DNA from: Lottia gigantea
Lineage: Eukaryota > Mollusca > Gastropoda > Lottiidae
Assembly: GCF_000327385.1 (NCBI RefSeq)
Contig: NW_008709379.1
Location: 5,280,328-5,344,327, forward strand
DNA length: 64,000 nucleotides
Direction of reading: 5' to 3'
Position 1 is the stretch's first letter. Every line of letters begins with the position of its first letter. This document shows, in pieces, positions 1 through 14,400 of the stretch. A program made the position numbers and the translations under genes. The notes beneath the pieces are model-generated. The model saw only the letters and a list, made by a program, of their open reading frames with translations, was not told where the DNA came from and ran no database searches.

Positions 1-288
1 ATATAATCAAAGCCAATGAAAGGCGTTTATTTTCGTTGAGTCAATAAGCTTTGTTTGGTTAATCCTTAACACATTTTTAAAATGTCCCTTGACCACCAAT
101 GGACTTGCTGTAAGAGAACACGGGTTATCTGCTCTGGTTTTAAAGATCATACCTTTCGTTTTCACAGAAATTATTTTGAAAATTAATTTGAAATTACTCT
201 TGCTGTACAGGCATCATTTTTTGCCGATGCATTCGTGTTTAGGTCACGGTGTACAATATAATATAAAAACCTGTTCAAAATGGAAAAT

Positions 289-321
289 GAATGTTAGACA
301 GGACCATGTCCGTGTGTATTG
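289..321. repeat. Dispersed repeat fragment, copy 1
   Basis: The string GAATGTTAGACAGGACCATG and the following bases up to TATTGGG recur at 26,908-26,942, inside the intron after RELN exon 30. Both are followed by an AT-rich stretch. This looks like the end of a dispersed short element of unknown family. Confidence 0.55.
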
Positions 322-1710
322 GGTATAATTCTGACCCATGTAAAATTATTATTTTATTTTTATTTTATTTTATTGTTTTTATTGTTATTGTTAGTCCCGA
401 GACAAATCAAGTGTCCAGAATCTTAGGATGGCAACACACATTTTATTATATGGCATTTTTGTCGTAGTCCTGGTCGCCTAACAAATCATGACGGTAAATA
501 TTTTAATCGGTCAAATTAGGCTTTACCTCCAGAATGTCAACAAGTCAACAGAGATAGTCCACGAGTTGTATATTAATCATATAGAAACTAGTGATCTGGC
601 ATATTGGTCAACGCCGTCATGTGGGTGGCAATGTTTTAGTATTCAAAAGCCAGGCAACTTCGCCTACTAGGCGCTGTTTGTGCAAATTTTAGTGTTTTTA
701 TTTGAAGAAATTGTCACCGTAAGGTATTGTTACGGACTCGATGTTAACATTATCAAATAAGCAAGAAACTCCAAACGATATCTACTACACAACATTTCAA
801 GAGTTTCTTTGCCTGATATTTATGGGGCAATTGGCATATAACACTGTTGATTCCATTTTTGATAACCAGAGTTTACAAATATTTGAAAATATGATTTCGC
901 TGTTGTTTTCTGGTTAATAGACCATTTATACAAGATTAGTTTTGAACTAGTGAATCAGTTTGACTTTTGATGTTAATTGAGTTGATCGGATCTTATTCTA
1001 AACTGATTTAATCTAAAATTCTGTCTCATTTATTATGTTATTAAATAAGAAGGGGGCCCATCTCTATCCCGGGGCCAAACAAACTCAACAAGTAACGTCT
1101 CAAACTTAATAACCCCACAGCAAATAAAACCAAATCGATGACTATCACCTATATACCAAGGGGAATTACAATTGAAATTTGGGTAAAGATCAAAGGCGCT
1201 ATCTGATTGATAGCGACAACCATTGGCAAGAACTAGCGGGTCATTTGTCGTGAAGATGAGATGCAGTTTGAATAAAATAAGAAAGTTAATGAGAATGGGA
1301 ACATGAAGTACGTTTTAATCAAGTTGTTTGGGAACATTTGATCATTGTGATAATAAATGATTTATAGATGAGAAACAGTTTTTTTAAACACCAATCTTTG
1401 AATATTTGCATTATCATGAATGGTTTGTAAATGATCCGTGAATCTGCAGATATATCTACATTTCGGAAGAGGGTGGGGGAGGGGGTGATAGTTTTTTGGA
1501 TAGGTTTTGTATATTCTGCATAGATCGTTTTGATTATCTTTCAAATATGCATTATCCAGCATAGTTTTAATATGAGTGATTGTTGGACTATCCACTAAAT
1601 TATAATCGACTATAGAAGGTGAGAAGATGGGTTAACACTGTGATTTTATTTTTTTTATTTGTCATTTCTTTTAATAGTGTGATTTTACTTTCACTAAAGT
1701 ATTCTTTAGC

Positions 1711-1895
1711 AAGTGGTTGCCTAGCAAGATACGCCCACTTTCCTGATACATTTTCAGTATATCAAGGGCAGTCACCTATCTGTGTCAAATCATACCAAAA
1801 ATCTAATTTTGTGCAAGATATTGTTGATTTAAACAAACACACATTATTTAATGAAATTCTGACATAAACTGTTACATTATAATGTGGGCGTATAA
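1711..1895. mobile_element. Non-autonomous DNA element, internally deleted copy
   Basis: It starts AAGTGGTTGCCTAGCAAG, followed by ATACGCCCAC, and ends GTGGGCGTATAA. The inner strings are inverted repeats of each other. About 155 bp match the left part of the fuller copy at 36,231-36,778, joined directly to its last 30 bp. It is therefore a deletion derivative with no coding capacity. Confidence 0.7.
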
Positions 1896-4107
1896 TTAAA
1901 AACAAAACGATTCTAAAAAGGAAAAATTCCCACAGAATATTCAATGTTGATCGTGATGTTTATCATACGATAGCCCCTTACCCACAACTGTTCACATGAA
2001 AACCCTTATTTTAACACATAACAATAGAGATAACCATTTACCATTATGTTAGTCAAAAATACCCTACAGAGAGTTAAGACCAAAAGAACAGTCGCACCAT
2101 TTTTCTAGGTCTCTACTTTATGTCGACGTAGATATAAATTTTATACACATTTATAAATGAATATAATTTATCGCTTCGATAACTTTGATAAAATATGAAA
2201 TGACGTTAAGTATACGAGGTCAAAATATTTCAGGGCCTGAAGATTTCTACTCTTTTTAGTGTAAAACGTTTGTGAATGAATTTCTGTCCAAATCAAAAAA
2301 AGATACAAAAAGGAAATTTCTTAAAACAGGGTTGACCCTGAGAAGACTTTCTATAGATTTACCAAATGTTTGCCTTTCTTTAAATCGTTAGTGTATATAT
2401 GAACAAGAAATTATGAACAATTCTTTATAATAACTTCCAGAATTAGAAATGAATAAATCTTATTTCGTTTCTTGTTTAGATGTAAGAAAGCAATTGTTCT
2501 GGTTTTTTTAGAAAGGACAGGTAAGGTCAATAGAGGTGATGAAGTATATGAATGGAGGTCTGTGCTGAGATCAGACTCTATGTTAATAGTGTGATGTGTT
2601 TAAAATGAAGAAACGTGCCCACACAATAGTACACAAGTAATTAAGGATATTCACTTGGCTAAAAGTAAAATTTGGAATCAGATTACATGACGTGAAACGA
2701 AATATTATCTCGACCTGTTTCACTATAATATATAAAATAATGTATGCTTTTTCAAATCTTATGTTTTGTGTATAAAGGAGAGATTAGAATTCTTGTCATT
2801 CCCGACATTGTTAAAAATGTTCTTTCTTTTGAAACACCTGTTATTAAAGATACCTTTAAGGCCAACATCAAAGAGATGTTTTAATTACATTTTTATGTAA
2901 TCGTTATATGGAACAAAAAACAAAGCAATTTGTATATTTTTTCTTCCTACGTTTTATGTTAAACTTTGACAATTATTTATACGAAAATGTTTTTTCAAAG
3001 ATATATTGGCAGTTTCTTATTCTGTGCAACACAAAAACTTTGGCTTTATACATTAGGCCTATGTTGTCTCGTTATTGCAAGAGCCTCCTAAGTATAACAC
3101 TTTTTTGCGCTACTATGTTCCATATTTCTTAAAGATTGGAAATCACATTTAGTTTCAAGAAAATGCTTTTAATCTGTGACATTATGCTGACGTTTCTTCT
3201 CTTGCACTTTGCTCAACGAATTTATATACTTTCCTATCAGAATACCAACACGTTCTTAATCTACCACGAACACAATTTATCGTTCAGCGCACTTTAAGTT
3301 TGTAGGTGTTTCAACTTATCGCCAGCACTTTGAAACTGTGCTCTGTTGTTTGGTAATCAACAATATTAGTTCGATTGTGAGTCAGACTTATTCAATGTTT
3401 CAAAACAATTTATTTTTTTTAAAAGATGACAAGTGTATTGTGAGTCAGTCTTTATTCACTAGCATGTTAAAAAGGAAAATCTCACATATTGTGACAAAAC
3501 GACGATTGTTGAACTCACGCTTACAAAGATTTGGTAAATGGTAGGGGTCACTATGATTTGAAGATATATCTTAAATCTGTAGGATAATGTCACGTTTTGG
3601 ACCATGTTCAACATAAATTGTTTCTACCATTTCTCTCCACTTGGAGATTGTTGACGCCAATTGTTGAAGTGAAACGAAAGTATAGACCTAATGAACTGAA
3701 TAAAATTGGACAAAAGAATGGGAATCTAGCACCAACGTTACAATATTGACACTTTTCTATATAGGTGAATTTTCTTCTTTCTTTATAAATCTAAATACAA
3801 TGTCAATACAAGCAGATGAATGGACAACACGGAACTGACATGGGTGATCTTGAAAGGGTGATTATGCTATGTTGCACTAGCTGTATGTCGTAGAGGAGCT
3901 AGGGCATTGTAGATATTGCATATACGATACATCGATATAATTCATAAAGCAATGTCAAGAAACCGTTCAAGTAACGTTTGACCATCTTAACATGTGAAGC
4001 TATTTCGAACTTCGTACTTATACCTTGACTGCAATAGTCACCATTCTTGTTCGTGGAAGTTTGTAAATGAAACAATTTTATTGGATTGTACTATAGCTAA
4101 GACAGAC

Positions 4108-4182
4108 AATCAGAGGCGTCGACAGAAAGCCTGTGAACACAAGTCATAATGTTTACAACCTGTCTGTCGAAGCCTCTGATTG
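4108..4182. repeat. Hairpin (inverted repeat)
   Basis: CAATCAGAGGCGTCGACAG at 4,108-4,126 pairs with CTGTCGAAGCCTCTGATTG at 4,164-4,182, with one mismatch in 19 bp and a 37-nt loop. This could be a small fold-back element or a structured transcript. No other support. Confidence 0.55.
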
Positions 4183-7100
4183 AATGTAATCGCTGCATTT
4201 TGTGATACAAGAATAGTGGTTGTTGCAGTCAAAGTACGAAGTTCATGAAGATGAGCTTTGACTTGATTGTTCCATCGTGAGGATATATTGTTAACAGATA
4301 AAATGAATACTGTAATTATTTTATAGTTAAGGATTACGATGTAAAACATATCCAACGAACTACAATAAAACCAAAGGATGAGTGATAACAGGTGTTAGAA
4401 ATGCACCCACCTGTATTTAAAGATTAATGAGTACTCTATTTGATCAAACTGATATCGAATATCTATCAAAAATAACGCCGATAATAAAGTGATTGTTAAA
4501 GTAAACAGTTCATCCTCTTTCATAAAAGATATGTAAATGGGTTGGTGTAATTACTCACATGCACACATACCCCGAATGCACAACAATGCTCCTATTAATG
4601 TTTTTCGATGCACCTTAACTCCAGAAGGTTTGGGAACTTCCTATCTGATTTTAGTTCGGTCGGTTCAGACGTCCTGTTCATTATTTAAACAACTTTTAAA
4701 AGAACATTTCGATCATCTATGTCTGTCTCTAATTTTGATAACGCGGATGAAGGAGTTGTTTTTTTAAAGGGGATGTTTAGTTTACAATTACAATGTGCAC
4801 GTCGGCCGCAATCTTATCATTCTTTTTGGGTGCAGCGCACGGTTCATTGTTATTTAGACCACTGTGTTAATGAATTTTCGTCATTCGAGTCAGACCCAAT
4901 TTAAAAAATGAGCAAATTATTTTGACCCATATATGGTTTATAAAAAGTTCATTAATGTTTGATACTGAGTGAAGACCTTTTTCACGTCGTCTGGATTCGA
5001 ATGATTAACCAAACGCAAACATCGCATTAAAATCATACCCGTTACATTACCAAACTTTCACAGATGATGATCTTTAAAAACATTCTTATAGTTAAATGTA
5101 TAGACCGAAGAAAATTAAAGTTGACCACGAACTCAGCTTGTAAAATGAGATGAAACTTCAAGTGTGATATATGTATCCAAATCTCCTGATTTACCCATAC
5201 CTGTAGGTGGTTGTCAACCAAGCGCATCACAACTCAGCGACTGTCCGTGTTACCGTCAGTGTCCTATAGCCAGTGTACCAGTAAAGGACTTGTTTACATT
5301 GTCTCCTTTATCTTCATGAGGTGTCCAGTCAATTCAATTGTATGCGACATGCATTCAACTTTTATTTGAGAATAGGATGTTCTAAATGACACTCCTCGGG
5401 ATTTTTGTGGTGTGATTCACTTTTGTATATCGGAGAATTAACCCTGTGTTTTTATTTTTTTAAGGGGTTGGTGTATTAAAGTTTGGAAACTGAAACGAGA
5501 TACAATCTGAAGTTTTGCTACGTAGTTTGTACTTGAAAGTGAATGAAGGTAGGTTATTTTTATTGTCAGTTTATATAATGTCCTTGTATAGAAGGATGTT
5601 AAACATCATGTTTTCTCATTCACATCCTTATTACTATGAGCACAGCAACAGCTAAAGTGACATGGGAAGTCTTCTTGAAATTTATTATGATATTTAGCAC
5701 CAATGGTCGTGGAAAAGTAAAACTACATACTAGTGGTATGCCTACTTTTACTCTCTTGGATGCTTCCAATTACATTTATTCTGGTGTTGAAACAATTTTG
5801 GAAGTCGTGCCGAATGAAGAGCATTTTCAATCACTGTGGAATCCATGTACTAGTCGATAGATTTGTGATAGAAATAATTCATTGTTGCTTCATTTATTTG
5901 GTACAAAAAAAACCCTTCAAAATAACTTAATTAATCAACAATAAATACACTTATTATATATTATAACCCGATGATAGACATTTGATTAATCGACTAATTT
6001 ACTTCAGTTTATGCACAATCCACATTGCAGTATGATAATTCATAACCAAGATACCACAATAGGTAAAATTCTTGAAACATTGACATGCCACCACGCATCG
6101 CAAATGTATAAAATATGGGTCATTTTTTTCCACAATTCGACATCATTTAACTGAAGTGACACTTTAGTGCATTTAATTACTTTTATATGTGTCATTGCAT
6201 GAATAAACGTTGATTATAATGAATGTTAAATGAGGTGAATAATGAGTAATTTAGGTTTAATGGAACTAATAAATATTACACTAATTTAAATATTGTAAGT
6301 ATGTGCCTATTAAGCGTTTCATATGTAAAAGGACATGTCAATCTAATCCGGGAGTAGTGACGTCATTGATCAATAATATTTAATGAGGTTAGTTGGAAGA
6401 GCTCGATTAAATCAAATATTATGAACTGATTTGAAATGAATTGACTTTAAACTACATGTATATAAATGAATTTGAAACTGTTTTCAAACTTAAGTATAAG
6501 ATATAAACTTTTTGAACTTAGTAATAGTTTCTAACGTAGAGGTCGATTTTGATACGATATTGAAGATGAGATTAAAGTGAATCTAGGTTTTGTCTAGATT
6601 GTTACAAATATCACAGATTAAATGCCATTGCTTTCATTAAAAATCCATAGAATCAGCGTGTAAATGGCCATAATTTTAAAAAAAGGAATGTAAAAATTAT
6701 GCTCGCTCCACTGAGCTGTAAAATTAGTAATATATAGGCAAATTGAATGGGGCCGAGCTTGCTGTGAATAAAATGAACTTTATCTTTCAATAGAGAAATA
6801 AGACCCCGTTCGTCTCAGTATATAAGTGTATATTAATATTCGAAATTTAAAATTGAATTTTTCAACTCATGCATAACCAGAATGATTATTTAAAGATTGT
6901 CTACCTCACTGGTTTTAAGCATTCAATATTCTATATGAATTAACCTACAACTCAATTGCGTCGATTGTTTAAAATAGTACTTTTGATCTACGTTATTTAT
7001 CACATACTGAACTGAAGTAACTTTTGTTCATATCAATATGATAATTTTCAGACTGCAAATACTTCTTAGCGCTAATGTTTTGTTTAAGATTCTTTGATAT

Positions 7101-9479
7101 ATTTCCTAACCTGTTGTCATTCGTATTACTGCCGAGTTGTCTGTCATTTTGGAATGCTAAAGTTGTGCTTTTCAGTTCCGTATATCTAAAGTGCTGTATT
7201 TTGCTAAGGTATTTTCCCAAATGCTAACAAGATGTTCACCACAGTACTAGCGTCTTGTCTGTCGGTATCGTAACTTGTCTTTCAGAACGCTTTATTCTAG
7301 CAAATGTCGTTAAAAAAAGTTGATCTATACAGAGCAATCCATATTTTTATGCTACAGTATTATTATGTTAGACGATGCCTATCTACAATGTAACTTGAAT
7401 CGAAGGAGTTACAGGATTTGTAGGGATTAACCAAGATATGAATACAATATAGGGGACCTACTTGGCTCGGGTAACGGCTGAACGTTATATTTGAAAATAA
7501 TACGGATTTTAAGATGGATTATCCTAGCATATTGTTTCATTGTTATCATTATCACCTGCAACATATTACGTTAAAATCATTAAAAAAAAACTTCGTTAAA
7601 TTCGCACAACCATGGACAATTTCTATAAGGCTCAAATCCAGCTACCCGTAACGTAGCCAATTCGCCAACCATTTGAATTGTGGAATTTTAGACTAGTATT
7701 TATATTCAAATTGTGTACACGATAATCATCAGCTCTCTAACAATAGACCTATCTGTATCTATTCTCGTCGATAAACTATCCAGCCTTTCAATTCATTCAA
7801 ATTCTTCTGAACACCCAACTTGTTAAAATGACAGTTTATGCTGAATCAGCCGTTTATTAAGTGGGAGAATAAATAATTTGTTTTAATCGTGGGTTTTAAA
7901 AAATTAACGCCCCTGATTTACAATTTCATCTTTTATGTTGCTATTAAATGTGGCTGGTCTAAAGACAGAGGTTACAGATTTTAGGTGTAAAAGATAAGAC
8001 CAGGAACCTCACGGCGCTCTGGAGCTTTGCAATGAGGATTTCTGTTTTTGAAAGATAAACGGACACCCATAGTGGGTCAATATGCAGCTTTTCTCGATAA
8101 AAGGGGTATAACTTTATCACAATCAATGTATGATACGATTCAATGGTGTTGACCCCTGACCAGAGAACGTCTTGAACAACTTTTCGTATCGACGGCTACT
8201 GTCAGCTACACAGACCGAGGTTACCCACCAAAATGACGTCATTATGTTTGTTACTTTAAGGCTTCACTTTTTTGGTAATCCTTTAAGCTAATGAATTGTA
8301 TTCATGTGGTTTTGTTTCCTAAAATAGACACAGTAAGGTGAAACATTAACAATGACAATTAGCGTTTTTAAAAACAAATTTCACACATACATCAAGTGAA
8401 AACTGACAAATGAATAGATTTTGATTTAAACAGTTATGTAGGCCTACTTTAGATGTAGTTGGTATGTACATATATAGCTCGGTTCACACATTTTAGTTAA
8501 GGCAAATATCCAGGTCAAAAAATGACGAGGTCCATTAATATAAAAAAGTAAAGTTATTACTTAGCCTTAGGGAATTTTCAGATTTTTTCTTGAAAGAGTC
8601 ATTTAAAGTCTTGTTATAGCTTACCAATTAGCCTGTAGCTTCAAGTCCCTCTAAACTTTTATAACGAGTTATATTTCTATCTTACTAGTTATTTTCTATA
8701 CAAGTTTTTAGATGTCACCTTATTACCAAATAATTTTGGCTCATTACTTTACAACGCCTGTATCAAGTAAGTTTCTTTACTTGCTTTCTGGGGTTCTCCA
8801 CTGGATTTTTTATATGTTAGAAATCAAATATTTTATCATCATCAGTGTCGAAAAGCAATGATATTCCGAAAGAAAATTGTTCTGAAATTGAGGGTTCTTC
8901 TTTATTTGGGAGAAGTAAAGTATGGTGTACTTGAATAAGTCTCCTTGTCCCATTATTGAATTTGGCTCAGTTATACATGGGTATGGATGCTATCAGTGAA
9001 TCCGATTTTCTTTTATTTGATCATGTGCCAGAACGACCAGACTTAAATTGAGGTGGAGTGAGACGCACGTTGTAAATAAATCTTACCCTCACTCCAAAAC
9101 ACGTTAAAATCATACTTGACAGTGTGTGCCTTTCGTCCACTCGAACGCTCTCCTAATCGCTTTAAGTGTTGACTTTCGATATGTGAACCCAATTTTAATA
9201 GGTTTATGGTCGTATCATTACATACTATAGACTCGATGTTATTAGTAACACAATATTTGAAGAAATTAAGATATTTGCTGAAGTGAAGGGGTTGGAAAAA
9301 TAAACATATAGTGACCAATATTTTGTAGTGTTGACTATGTCCAGTCTGACGAGTTAGATCATGTCTAAGAATATACATTTAACGGAATACGACTGGACTT
9401 GAGAGAAGGCAATGCACCTGTCGCTAAGTTTCATCATAAGTAGCCAGAAGAGAAAAGAATATAGGTAATAATATTTCGT

Positions 9480-10300
9480 GGTAGTTTGGACAGCAAGACG
9501 TCAAAAGCTGGGTTGTAATCTTTTACAGTTTGTTGCAGGTTCAAATGTAGGTGGTCATTTCATATTATGTTCTAACAACGTTTTTGTTTCAGTACTTAAG
9601 TATTTGGACACGAACCATGACGGTTACGAAAACTGTTGGCACATTTGTCCTATCGACAGTTCCACACAGAAGATTTGAAAAAAGTAATACAGCAAACCCA
9701 AGTTTTCTCTCAGGGGAAGTCACTCTCGTCTCCATGCCCCGATATCAGCATGAGACAGTGTGTCCTCCCTTGAGTGAGATGCTATAAAGCCGCTATGTTG
9801 CTGCTGAACTATCCTGTATAATGACACTACAAACAACATTTCTAGAAAAGGAGCGTTGGTGATACAGAAGACCTATTTACTTATGGTAGTCTACATAAGT
9901 GCATTTAACTACCAGGCAGTCATTTCGTAAACTAGACCACGGTACAAAGAGGAATCATCCCCAGGAAGAGACATTGAAATGGCAACTGTTCTCAGGAAGA
10001 ACATTCTGTCTACATGTTACACTAACCATGAGACAGTGTGTCCTCCCTCAGGCTCATATCTTGCCGAATTCGCCTTCTCTGGTCACTCAACACCAGAACT
10101 ATGGTTCTTAAAGAAAGATCCTGTAGATTTTACAGGACAAAAAACTAGTCAAGATACTGCATCCCGTAGATCTCAGTTTAAAAAGGCAAACCCAGTAGGT
10201 TAGGGCATTTAAATTATCTCATCATATCTGATCCAGCTGCAGCAGATGTATGACCCATAGGTTCATTGTTTTTCTTCATATAAGATATTTGTTATTTAAC
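9480..10300. other. Unassigned stretch with a diverged duplication
   Basis: An exact 22-bp string (CATGAGACAGTGTGTCCTCC plus CT) occurs at 9,749-9,770 and 10,027-10,048. The 70-90 bp before each copy are loosely similar (CTCAGG...TCT.CATG). Short plus-strand frames end here, but I recognise no protein. It may be remnants of a repeat or an exon of an unknown transcript. Confidence 0.4.
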
Positions 10301-10799
10301 CCCCTTTATTATGTCCACCATAATCTGTTGTATCAGCTTCAGCTGGTAGTGGTTGTTAACTAACTACCTACCAACCAACAAAGTTCATCTTTATCAATAT
10401 ATGAATCAGTGTGTTTATAATGCTCACACTATAATTTTCCATGACATCACCTCAACTTGTGATAGACAAATTGATATCCGAAAGGGAAATATCAGGAAAA
10501 AAAAACACATGTTGGTGTCTTTATTATAATGCAACAATATTCTCTTATATAAGTTATAATATTTGCAGGCTATAAGTCATTGTCTGTTAAGTCTGTTCTA
10601 TTTTCACGTTTATCCTCTTCTATGTTTTTTGTTGTAATGATTTCGTGATCTAGAAATACAAATATAGCGGTGTTTTGATTTACCAGTATTTATCAATGTA
10701 AAGCTGAACTCCTGATGTTAAGCCTGAATAATAATATGGTGCTCACAGAGATTCTATGCTATGCTATCAGACCCGTAGCCAGCCAAGTACTTCTAAAGG

Positions 10800-11270
10800 G
10801 AGGGGGGAATTAGAGTCCCTGATACGTGATTTCGTGACATTTCTAGGCGAATTTATGGTTTATTTGTTAAGGGATTTTGAGAACACCACAGGAAAATTTT
10901 GACATTTGGAAACGCAAATTCCTGACATTTTCCTGCGATTTTAAGATTATTCGTATAGAATCTGTGGTATGCCGCTCAGAAAAATTTCAGAATTAGATGC
11001 CTGGAAACGCGATTTCCAGACATTTCTCGATGAATTAAGGTTCAAGATTATTTGTATTGGGTCCAAGGGATCTTGCCTAGAAAATTTTGAGAATTAGACG
11101 CACGGAAACACGATTTCATGTAATTTCCTGGCAAATTTAAGGTTCAAGATCATTTGTATAGGGTCTGTGGTATGCCGCTTAAAAAAATTTGACAATTAGA
11201 GCGCGGAAGCCTGATTTCCTGACATTTCTCGACGAATTTAAAGTTCAAGATTATTTGTCTCAACAAAGAC
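10800..11270. repeat. About 101-bp degenerate tandem repeat, 4-5 copies
   Basis: Phrases such as TCAAGATTATTTGTAT, GGGTCTGTGGTATGCCGCT and GATTTCCTGACATTTCTCGA recur with a spacing of about 101 bp (the AAGATTATT anchor at about 10,943, 11,044, 11,145 and 11,246). The array lies just beyond the candidate RELN 3' end. Confidence 0.7.
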
Positions 11271-11297
11271 TCCCCTTGTCTCTGTAAAACGAATTAA

Positions 11298-11303
11298 TTT
11301 ATT
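11298..11303 (-). terminator. Candidate polyadenylation signal of RELN
   Basis: AATAAA on the minus strand, about 190 nt after the TAA at 11,495. If used, the short 3' UTR would contain the 31-nt G/C homopolymer at 11,336-11,366. Confidence 0.35.
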
Positions 11304-11335
11304 TAAAAATAACAATTGACATTTTGTTTAAGGGT

Positions 11336-11366
<31 letters not shown>
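11336..11366. repeat. 31-nt G homopolymer
   Basis: An uninterrupted run of 31 G on the plus strand, which would be poly-C in a RELN transcript, lies between the TAA stop and the candidate poly(A) signal. Runs of this kind form G-quadruplexes and are length-unstable; the exact length in the assembly may be unreliable. Confidence 0.85.
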
Positions 11367-11367
<1 letters not shown>

Positions 11368-11494
11368 TGTATTTAGGGGACCAAAGACATTCTAATGCCT
11401 CATTTAAACTTGGATTACAGGAAGCTGAAACCAACAAGCTATCATCAAGATTAGCTTTGAAACTGTCTCATAATCTCATTCTGCCATTTTAGTC

Positions 11495-14400
11495 TTACCT
11501 TACAATTTCAATGTGGTCTATTGCCCATTGATCAAAACCTTTCCCATCATGTACTGGTTGCCACCATCTAAACTGTACTCCTACCTTTTTACCATCACTA
11601 GGTATGTCATACGCCATTCGTTTTGGTTTCAGGAATTTCTCAGGATCATGTCTGGCTAACAACTTCCAATCAGCTCCCTAGAAAATACATACCCAATTAA
11701 ATCAATTTAGAACAGATTTTGGGTTCATTTAAAACAGTCAACTTGCAAGAAATGTCTGGAAAATTTACTTTGAAACACTTGCATCAAGAACATTGACATA
11801 TTATAGGAAACTGAACATGGAGTTCAAGAATACTGTTTGGCTGTCAGTAGTAATACACTTGATAATCTTCTTCTGAATTGCAAGATGCAACATTGTTCCT
11901 TATAGTGTCAACACAGTATTCCTAGTGGCAATAATTTTAATATCTTTAATAAACCATGTACCTTATTGAGACTGTATTGTAACAGGACTCCTCTAAAATC
12001 AGACCCCTCTCCTAACTGTACATTACAATTATGTGTTTGAGCATTACAGCCAATTTGCAGCACAAAAATTATCTTACTGAAAGAAAGAAAACATTTTTTA
12101 TCAAACTATTTAATTACTCTTAAGGATTAAGTATAACAAGACCGTGACTTTGCAAAAACATAAGAACAAGTGACACATATTTTTATTTAATTGTTCCCCA
12201 CAATATAGCATTTTAATCAAGGCCCTTCATACAATCTTCTGTTGTTGCTATTTCAGATGTGATACAATCTTCAGAATATTGTGATTAAGAACATAAAACA
12301 ACACTTACGATGCAGATTGTAAATTAAATTCTGCCGTAATAGCTTGTCTAATACCACAATCATTGAAATATAGTGTTTTACCATGAGCATAGGGTAATAG
12401 AGCTCCACAACCAAAACCTATACCACCACCTGTTATTTTATACCAGTGGGAGGGGAATATACCACCTTCAAATGATTCAAACATTCTAGATGGTAGTCTA
12501 GATTTAATAGGTACACATGTTTTACCTACAATAAAACACAGACTCATTCTCAGCAGAAGCAAAAAGGTTTCAGTACTGGTATTTGGTTTTCAGTGTTTTG
12601 AAATAAAGTCTTAAGTTTTCTGAAACTGATTGGGTTACAGATAACAGCAAAATTATTCTCTTTTCTAATTTCCAACTTTTCAAGGAAATACAATCTTTGA
12701 AGCTTTCACTTACACCTAGGCCTTTTGTGCTTTCCTTATGTTCAACCTGTATCAATGATAGCGATAAGGGTGACAGGTTTGCCTAATCTACAATTCTATC
12801 TTGGCTGAGATTGAATCTGAACATTCATTAGGGCTACCATCCAGTCTTTGTGATATCAGATGACTACCATTATAAAAGAACCTTTCTTACATACCTATAT
12901 AATTTTTATCACAGACACAATGTCCATATTTACAATCACCTCTACCATTACACATATCTGGACAAGCTTCACCAACATAGATATCATCTAATGACCATCC
13001 TGGTGCTGGGGACTGGATACCTTCTTGTCTCCAACGTAATCTTGTGGATCTGACATAAAACATGGAATTCATAGGAAACTAAACTAATTTATATATGTAT
13101 TGTAAGCATCACAGGTTACCTGTCATTATCTTTTCTGCTGAACTGTATTCAGAGCTTTGAGAATGCTATTATTAATTCTTTCTGCCATATGTACATCAGG
13201 TATGTAATCCTTTCAATAATTAATAATTCATAGTTAATTATTTAAGTTACAAGATGTCAATGTTTTAACTTACGAAGAAAAGACTTTTTCTGGTAATTTC
13301 ATGGTTATTCTGGTCCAACTAGGATGACTAGAAACAGAGTATATACTGGCATCATGTTGATGTTGTGATCTACACTCCATTTTATTACTAGAGTCTGGTC
13401 CACATAATGTTCTTACTAAATTCCAAGCTGTAGACATAGGGTTCTTGTTGAACTCAAGTCTTACTGGTTTATTGTCATCACACACATTATATACTTTATT
13501 ACATCCTACGACAATCTATAATTATACAACAAACATCCTACCACAATCTATAATTATACAACAAACATCCTACCACAATCTATTATTGTACAACATCCTA
13601 CCAAAACATATAATTGTACAACAAACATTATACATCAAACATCCTACCACAATCTATAATTATACAACATCCTACTACAATCTATAATCATACAACAAAA
13701 CATTCTACCACAATCTATAATTATATACACATCCTACCACAATATATTATTATACAACAAACATCCTACTACAATCTATTATTATACAACAAAACATCCT
13801 ATCACAATCTATAATTATACAACAAATATCCTACCACATTCTATAATTATACAACAAAACATCCTACCACAATCTATAATTATACACACATCCTACTACA
13901 ATCTAGAATTATACAACAAAACATTCTATCACAATCTATCATTATAAAACAAACATCCTATCACAATCTAGAATTATAAAACAAACATCCTATCACAATC
14001 TATTATAAAACAAACATCCTCCCACAATCTATTATTATACAACAAAACACCCTACCACAATCTATAATTATGCAACAAACATCCTACCACAATCTATAAT
14101 TATACAACAAAATATCCTATCACAATCTAGAATTATAAAACAAACATCCTATCACAATCTAGAATTATAAAACAAACATCCTACCACAATCTATACAACA
14201 AACATCCTACTGCAATCTATAATTATACAACAAACACCCTATCACAATCTATATTTATACAACATAACACCCTACCACAATCTATAATTATGCAACAAAC
14301 ATCCTACCACAATCTATAATTATACAACAAAATATCCTACCACAATCCGTATAACAAATATCCTACTACAATCTATAATTATACAACAAAACACCCTACC

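Larger units (their letters stand above)
1..9480. other. Gene-poor flank, no coding gene recognised
   Basis: AT-rich sequence with only short open frames (up to about 111 codons at 9,043-9,378, minus strand), none with a recognisable domain, and no clear splice-linked coding string. It holds a fragment of a dispersed repeat (289-321), a deleted copy of a non-autonomous element (1,711-1,895) and a hairpin (4,108-4,182). I see nothing else to name. Confidence 0.6.

Noticed and set aside
9043-9378. 111-codon minus-strand frame in the left flank
   Set aside because: No domain, no splice context and composition like the surroundings.
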